Below, in pieces: positions 39,701 to 48,700 of a DNA stretch of 64,000 nucleotides. A program made the position numbers and the translations under genes. The notes below the pieces were generated by a model. That model was not told the DNA's origin and did not search any database. It saw only the letters and a program-made list of their open reading frames with translations. Source of the DNA: Meandrina meandrites (Eukaryota > Cnidaria > Anthozoa > Scleractinia > Meandrinidae); the NCBI GenBank assembly GCA_963693305.1, contig OY855904.1, forward strand, positions 12,608,496-12,672,495, written 5' to 3'. The number at the start of each line of letters is the position of its first letter. The stretch's first letter is position 1.

Positions 39701-42700
39701 TAAAGGACAGTCTCACCAAGATTTCACACTACTTGTCAATCCAATGAAGGTGTCGGTATTAATTGGAAATCCACTTATAGTTGCCCGGCCATGCTAAAAC
39801 GCACTGTACTTACTGGTCACGAAAGTTGTTTAAATCTGGCGAGGCTACGAACCGGTAGGACAGAAGTGGTGCAAAGTGCTTCTTAAAAGAAAATCACTAA
39901 AAACCATTGCTTATATTTGTTCAAATCTTGTTGTTCAAAGGCTATTTTGTTGATCAGTGAAGACACCTTCATAATTCTAGCATAGTTTATACAAAAACTT
40001 AGAAGACCTCTCGTGATACTGCCCCTTTAAAATATGACCACAGTTGAACGCCTATTAAGCGGCAACCCATTAAGCGGCCGGGAGGCGCGGTGGCCTAATG
40101 GTTAGTGCGCTGGACTCCGGATCGGGCGGTCCGGGTTCGAGCCCTGGCCGGGGCACTGCGTTGTGTTCTTGAGCAAGATACTTTACTCTCATAGTGCCTC
40201 TCTCCACCCAGGTGTATAAATGGGTACCGGCGAATTTACTGCTGGGGGTAACCCTGCGATGGACTAGCGTCCCATCCAGGGGGGAGTAGCAATACTCCTA
40301 GTCGCTTCACGCTACGGAAACCGGGATAAGCTCCGGCCTGATGGGCCCCTAGGCTCGTATACAGACTTTACCTTACCATTAAGCGGCCAGTTACCAAAGT
40401 CCCGTAACTATTGTCAGTATAATACTGTAAATAAAACCTCTTTTAAGAAGCCACCTCGATTAAGCGGCGGCGGCCACCTTTCTGCCGTCCCGATGAGCGT
40501 TCTTCTATTGTTTTTACCCCTATTTTCATGACAACAACAACAACAAGCTTTATTTGCATGACTATAAGTACATACAGTATTGCGAAAGCGTAAAACGAAA
40601 CTTATAACAATCATAATCATGTAATAGGAAAAAAGCAATTACGTGTGTATTACATCACTTTCATTCGATAGAAGATTACTTCTTAAAGATCCTTAAAGAT
40701 AAGCATCTCAAAATGAACTTCATCAGTTGAATATTTTTAAAATAGTAATTACCAGAATTCATTATTTAGCAGCCAGTAAGAATGTAATATACGATGTTTG
40801 GCTTTATTTTTTAACTAGTTCGGACAGTGACGTCTAATAAAATCATTCAAACACATGTTCATTTGATTCCGTTATTCCTTTTCACGTTATTTTGTATTGA
40901 AATAACGTTATCTTTTTAAAAGGCCTTATCGCAATTTCTCTCAAACCCGTATTAAGCGGCCAGCCTCTATTAAGCGGCCAGTTGCTATTTCCCTGAGAGT
41001 GGCCGCTTAATAAGGGTTCTACTGCATGCCCGTAGGGTGGGGGGGGGGGGGGGGTTCGAGGGGTTCGGACGAACCCCCTAAAATGTTTTATGTCGGCATT
41101 TTTGGGGGGTTGAAAAGATAAAAAAAATTTACACAAAACAATCAAAAGACTGTGATCGGTCGATTACAAGGACGACTACCTTCCTTGCCAGGGATATCGG
41201 AGGAAGCCGCAACATTTTGGCACTATAATGAGAAGTTCTAATCTTTTGGATTGGTTAATTGATGTCCCATAATTCATCATAATCCATCATTCTTTCAACT
41301 TCTTGTCCACTCATCCACCCTGCATGTAATTTTAATATTTTTAATTTGAAAACTGTTTAAATGCGCACACTCATTTCTGAACATTTCAGAATGCTTTTAG
41401 AATGAAAATTACTTTCTGCAGAGTTAGTATTTATGGAAAGTGCATCCCACCTCAGAAATGATGTCAAGATGTAGGTAATCGCACTTGAGAGAACCTAAAT
41501 TTGCAAAATTTCCTGGGGAGGTGCCCCCAGACCCCCCTAGAGGCTCGCGCCTCCAGCGCTGAAAAATACCTCCCAAAAATAAAAGAACCCCCTTCAACAG
41601 AATCCATCCTACGGGCCTGTACTGTAATCCCGCGGGTTTTTCGTTTTAACGCACTGAATAATCACGCCAGTAATTTAACCGCAAATTCCACTGAATATAG
41701 CGTTTTTCGTTAAACACGATGTCACTGTAGCTTCAATGTTCATGTCTTTTCAGGTCGGTGGATTTCAACTTCCATTTTTTGCCATTGGTTGTTTAATGTT
41801 CGCTGCAGTCCCAGTACTATTTTGTGTGTTCTCGCGTGATTCTGGAGATGACTCAGCAAAATTTTCTGATCAAGAAAAAGCTTCATTTTCAATAGTTGAA
41901 GCCGTAAAAATTCCCGCTGTGTTGATGGTTGGTGAGTATACTCACCGTTATTTTCAATAGTAGATTGCCAGGTAAAGAGAACTTCAAGTTGACACTTCGG
42001 CTATTTTAGAAATATACCGCACATTTCTAAAAGTGTGTTAATTTGTAAGGACTAAGATCTCTTAGAAAAGAAGGGCAAAATGTAGTAATATTAACCTGAA
42101 CAAAACGCAAACCGGAACGAGCACCGGCAAATTTGCATCACAGAAATGATCATAGAGCCAATCGATATTCCAGCATTGTAAAACATAATATCACTTTATT
42201 TAAGTGTCAGGGTATTTAGCACTGTTGTACTAATTGTGGACACTGTAAAAAAGCAAACAAATATTACAAATAGAACAGAAATTTGTTAAAAATCCCAACT
42301 GGTAGGAAGGCTGGCTTGCTGGCTATTTACAAAGCGTGCATTGGTGGAGTTGAATTCGGGACCACCGAACACAAATCCATCTAGTGACAGGGAGGAGGAT
42401 TTGAACCCGGGAACTCCGGATTACAAGTAGCAGTCCAGTGCCCTTACCACTTAATTGTGGTGCAGCATTGAAAGTTGCGGGTTTTACTGTCCCTGGGGAG
42501 GGTGAGGGAGGGGGAATTCCCCTATAAAGAGATGGGGAAGCTCGTCGTCTCGCGAAGGAATGGAAAATTACCGAGTGCTCCAGGCAAACCTACGCCAATA
42601 TTTCAGCCGCCAGGGTCTCGGTTAGGGTTACACGAGAAGAAAAAAAAAGAAATAGGTAATTTAAAATGTTTTAAAATGGCATCTTTTAGGGGTAAAAAAA

Positions 42701-45700
42701 AGCTTGAGCCTTTCCCAGATTGCTCTAGGGGTTTAATTCAAATTTCCAATAAGCATCCCCGTCAGTTTCATATGGGAGTCCTCCACCCGAATTGAATGTA
42801 CACATTTTTTTTCTATCACAGCTGTTTGTTTCGCTACCTCTGGGATAACACAAGGTTACCTTGAACCCATTCTGGGACCGCATTTGGAACATGTAAGTAA
42901 CATTTCAGCTAAATATCGAAACCAAGCGCGTCTTTCTACAAATTGTTACAATACAAGATTAACTACGATTTGGAATATTTGGAATTCTTCTAGAAATCAG
43001 ATCAAGATAAACATCGCATTTAATACCAGTTTTTCTCTCCTTTCGTCCTGCTAGATGATGAACTTGAATACTGCTCAGATCGGCCTGGTATTTCTTGCAA
43101 TTTCTGTGACATATGCCACTGTAATACCCCTTGCAGGCTGGATAGGAGACAAAACGGTGAGTCTTCAGACCACGCACCACGCCTTGAGTTCATGAGAATT
43201 TTGTATACAAGGGTCGCACAGTCTTGAAAAGTCCTTGAATTTTCCTCAACTTTGAATGTAGTGGGGCCGAAAACAAATTTCTTTGTATAGACGTTGGTAT
43301 TCTTTTCCTGAGTAAAGCAACTTCAAACACTGTAAAACACTGCTGTAAAAGCCACTAATAAAGAGAAAAGACAAGTGAACTGAAAAAATGTAGAGAAGAA
43401 GATGAAGCAAACACTGGAAGCCTTAGAAACCTGTTAGCTTGGACTGGGAATGTACATTTATATACCATCTGTGAAATTACATTTCTGGTAGGTGGTCCTT
43501 GAAAATTCAATTTGGTCCTTGTAGTCCGGCGGCATAGCTAGAAAATTGTGTCATTTTTGTTACCAATGTTATATTTTGCAGATCTATAGAAATATCTTAG
43601 GTGATTAACTTCTGCTATAGAACCACACTCAGTTCTCACTAAATTACCCGAAAACGACTTTGAAGTTTTTCCTCAATGAGACCCCCCGCGAAGATAAGGG
43701 TCCTTTCAGTCACTCGGAAATGACACGATTATTTGCATGAAAAAAATTCGCATTAGTTAAAATATTTACTTGTAGCAATGATAAATTTTGTTGAATTAAT
43801 GAGCCATTCATAGAGAACAATACAAAGAAACAGTAATAATTGAAAAGAAACTTGCTACTTGCTTGTATACTGCTATTTGTCTTCCCTTGCGTGTGTTTCG
43901 GCAATGTTGCTTTCGTAGGAGCAATTTAGCCCAGGCGAAAGGGGAAATTCCGAATTGTCAGTGACCAACTGGTATTACTGAAGCGTGATGTAGGCCTGTC
44001 AAGACCACACAATGTCTTACAATTGATATGGAGGAATCAGGCCAAAATGAATCGGTGTCCAGCAGCGTTGATTGGAGCAAATGCGTATTTTCCCAAGAAA
44101 ATACGAGCCAGTGCCCAGCAAACTCGAAACAAAGTAACCGTGGTGCTGGGTACATCACACTTTTTGAAAAAGGATTCGCAGAGGCTAGAGAACTTCACCT
44201 TGACGGAGCTGGATGAAAGGGAGGGGATTATATTAAAACTTTTAAAGCATAATGCTTATGCTTCATGGTATAAGCCATGCTGCGTTAAGTATAACAGCAA
44301 CAGATTGAAGAGGCTGTAGAGGACGAAAAGCTAACTGAAGGAAATGTATCGCAGCAACCCGATGACAGTGGTAAGCGCACAAGATCTGACCTTACTAGTA
44401 TGCCTGTAGAACAGGAAGTCTGTTTCTTTTGCTGCTGTCTAGAACGCGCATATAGGGCAACTAAACATTGTTTATCGTACTGATTTTTCAGTGCCACCAT
44501 ATCCCCAGCACTAAGTTTCCCTAAAAGATTGAAATCATTTACTTCAATGGCAACAGCTCGAACTCGCGAATCTCAGAGCTCAATGGTGCTCTAGCGAAAT
44601 AATGAGTTTCCATCATGGGACTCATTATTTCGCGGACTACAAAATGTGTACCTCTAACTGTAAGGCGTTTTTTAAAAATTCTGTCCAACATCAAGACGGA
44701 AATTTTGACAAGGCTGCAGGAACTAGGCGCGCCGACACGGGATCAGTCTGTACACTCAACATGATTTAAAGACAAATTTCTTGCTAGCATACAAGGACTG
44801 AGTGCACATGCGAAGGTGAAAGAGGTGTTGCGGGTGTTTGAAAAAGATATCGCGCAAGTACTGTCAGAGAGTCTTGACAGAGAGCGGGAATGCAACGAAA
44901 TTGTGCGGGAAGATTTGTTCAAAAATAGTGACCTCTTCAATGAAACATTTTCACAAGTATGCCAACAACGGTCTGTATATATCGCCGTCCTTACTAACAT
45001 TAGTGAAGAACCAGTGCGAAGGTCTGCAAGGTGTTCTCTCAATAGTACAGCATCTAAAATTCAACAGTATAAAGCATGGACGGAAATCTACTGATGGATC
45101 TGTTCTGCACAGCTCAATGATAACAAGAACAATTAATAATAATAACAATAACAACAAATATTTTAAATGACATAACATTTTGTTGGCTTACAAACGTACA
45201 CATAACTTTCCAGCGTTTCACATTACAAAATCTTATGTGTTCATTTAAATTAACGCTGCGCAGGACACTTTCGTATTTTTCATTTACAAACGTAGCCGAA
45301 GAGTTGAGTTCGGGACCACCGAGAACAACACAAGCTAGTGGTCAGAATGGAAAATTAGGAAACCCCTTACCTTTATACTCAGGCGTAGATGCACGTTAAA
45401 ACAAGAAGAAAGGAATTAGTAGAGAAGCTGTACGCGTTAGGTTTATCTGCATCATATGGCAGGGTGCTGCGCCTGTCAACAGACCTTTGTAATGCTGTGT
45501 GTGAACGTTATGAAGAAAATGGAACGGTTTGCCCTCCTAACCTACGTGGACAAGTTTTCACTACTGCAGACAACATAGACCACAACCCTTCGCTCACAAC
45601 AACAACGGGATCTTTCCACGGCACAGGTATTTCTCACATTCAACACCAAGTGCCACTGAAGAAGGCAATTGTATGGGGCACACATGATCTTACGGGAAGT

Positions 45701-48700
45701 CATCGCCTGAAAAGTGTATCAATTCGTTACCTGCAAATAAACTACACAACGCCCCAAGTGCTGTGTCCAAGAGCTGCAAGCTAAATGTAAGCCTAGTCTC
45801 CGGGTCCACGAAGTTCCGTAATCAGAGTACCATTGATGATGCAGTCAGGAGTTGAACGGCTAGAGAACATAAACAACATCTTCTCAGCTGGAAAGTCCAA
45901 AATAAAGCAGCTGAAGCTATTTTGTGGTCTGCTTTTCAGGCCGAGCGACAGACGCAGGTAGCTCCTAAGTGTACAAGCTCTCTATACTACCTCTTTTTCG
46001 GATTGTGCTCATTCCGTGGCAATTGTAAGTCATGCCATAACTATTACTAGCAAAGCTGTACCCAAATCCAGGACAAACCGTGGTTATTCTTTTGACCAGC
46101 GCCTCTTTGTTTTAACAAAAACAATTCAGTGGTCTAAAAAGGGCAGCGCAGGGGAGGATAAGCAGGTAGTCGGAAAAAAACATATATATGTCAATAGAGC
46201 CGGTAGCGGTTGTAAGCTATGTAAGCTCAGCAGTTATCTTTACTAAAACAAACGAGCAGTAAAAGCAGATAGCATGTAATTGTATTTTTTTTTCTCAGTC
46301 CTCCGAGTCGATAACTGAAATCGGTTGTCACTGAAGAAGAAAGTGTTTTAAAGTGTGAGTGATGTGTGATTATCATTTCCTGATCTAAACGTGCCAATAC
46401 TGCAAAAATGGCATAAATTGAGATGCATGCATAAATTAAGTTGTGGTTACCATGGCGATTAACCGTTCTACATTTCTGAATGGCCACTCCTGGCCATGCC
46501 CCATACGCCGGCTTATCCAAATCTCCTGTAAAACATGCAGGAAATCGCTTTTCACGTGTAGCTCATTTCAATTCAGTTTCCATGGAAACGTCATTTCTGT
46601 CAAGGTGGTTCTATAGCTAAAATTGTTTTTCTTGATTGTCTCTCTCTGTGTGCCAAATTTTAGGTTGGTAACAAGAAGTGCACAATTCGGTCGAAATTTT
46701 GAGCTATGCCGCCGGACTACTGAAAAGTCCTGGAAAAATGGTTGAATTTTTTGTACGAACCCTGTGTATAGCCATATTCGTCTCCCCGCGGGAAGCTGAA
46801 ACAACATGGTGACAAGTCTCTCTTTTTTATCACAAATGTCCCGCGAAGCTGGCGATAAGAAGTGAGGTTTTTTACGTAGACAAAAGGCGATATTATTTAA
46901 GTACATCTTTCGTTGCGATTTTCATTGCATTTTTTGTCGCGGTAGGGAGGAAACTCGCGTGTAAACCAGCTATGATTTCAGTGCGATTGAGTCGTGTTCC
47001 AGGGTGATGTCGCTGCAGGCTTCGGGCGACGTTATTAGGTATTCTTGTTTATAAGACGCGTATACATGCTCCGATACAAAATCTCAGTTTATTTTGATAA
47101 TAAATATAATTTGAATTTCTTTTTTCCAGCAATGTTACCGATGGTTGGCTGTGTTAGGGTATATTGGCGCTGGCTTCAGTAATTTCCTGCTGGGACCTGC
47201 TCCATTTCTTTCTCTTTTCCTGCCTACCAAGTACGTCCTTTATCGTAATCGAGATTACGTTCTTTAATTTGTCGCGTGCATGTAAACGCGAATAACGGCT
47301 TGCTGTGTTGCTTCGTCTGTATAAACTTTCGCTTTTGCTTCCACCAGACTTTGGTTGGTGTACCTGTCCGTGGTGGTCATGGGTTTTTCTTTGGGAATTT
47401 ACTTTGTGCAACTGATGCCAGATTTAGTAAAAATTACCAGGTAAGAAGCCACCAATCCTGATGACCCCAATGATCAGTCAGTTTTCCAGCTGCTCGGATT
47501 GTTTGCATTTTGCTTTAGTGACTAAATAAGGTTCTTGAGAGCACCAGTTTAATTTATAACCTTAAGTGTATGGGTGCTCTATAAAACTTAACTTAGTTCT
47601 GGTATTACCACCGCATGTAATAAGCACCTCGCCAATCCAGTGATGGCCGTAAAGAAAGATGTTTCGTTCAATCTTTTGTATTCTGCTTACAGGGATAAAG
47701 GAATGCCTGACAACTATGCTACACATGGGCTGATTTCAAGCATCTTCAGCGGAATGGTGAACTTGGGGTATGTAGTTCGGCAACCTCGTTCAGAAAACTG
47801 TTGCAGTTATCTGCCAAAAAGGTCACTTAATACTCATGCATTTTTGATCGGACAATTATCATCATTGCTTATGGCAGTCGATTAGGAGAAATTTTCGAGG
47901 CTCGTTGTAAAATCCGAGGCAACAAGGGCTTAAACACAGATCACTTAGTTTCTTTTTGCTTCTTATTCAATGACGGAGCATCCTAGATCGGAAGGGAAAT
48001 TCAAATTCGTCGTGTAACTTGAAAACAAATGAATTTGGCTCAAAGTGAGGCAAGGTACTAATTAAGCTGCTCGTGTTCATGTTGTAGTGCGACCATTGGC
48101 CCTACACTCGCTGGGATCATAGATCAGCACATTGGATTTCAATGGGCAATGATGGTGAGCTTTCAATTGGTTCGATTCTCGCACGTATGGATAAATCTAC
48201 TACCAATCCTTATCCGGGAGCTATAAAGTGATTTTCGATTTTCTAATCAGTTTTTGCGTGATTTGTACATTCGTTATCTCTCATTGGCGGTTTTATAAAG
48301 AGATGCAAAATCCGTTCTTTCTGAGCAAACCTAACCTGTGCCTGGTTATGTGTTTAAATATAAGAGGGCGCTAGACGGATCCTCAGTGCTTCAAACAAAC
48401 TATCTGCAGGTTAAGTGTGGCTCGAACAACGAACTTAGAGACGAACCTGGCTGAAAGCGTAACTTCTCGCGCCTGTGTGTATAAAGACGAATTATGCGTC
48501 TGCATGATAATGCGTCTCATTAAAAAGACGGGCACAAACGAGAAGTACCTGCATTTGCGCGTCTTCAGCTACGTCTTGAAAGATGAACTGAGAATTTAGT
48601 TCGTCTGATAGCTAGTTCGCACCTTTATAAAATAGTTGAAGATGCGTAATCCATTTGGAAGGCATATAAATGTGTCTCTAGTGACATTAAAAAGGGGCCA

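Larger units (their letters stand above)
43510..46735. mobile_element. Decayed 3.2 kb inverted-repeat element carrying a broken ORF
   Basis: The left region (agtccggcggcatagct at about 43523, then gctatagaaccac at about 43613) is mirrored on the right (gtggttctatagc at about 46605, then agctatgccgccggact at about 46702). The arms of about 110 bases enclose the pseudogene at 44028-45655. Located in transporter intron 8. Confidence 0.5.

Noticed and set aside
40080..40152. Functional tRNA gene
   Set aside because: A and B boxes are present but the 3' side continues into a SINE body with target duplications, and the acceptor stem is not convincing.
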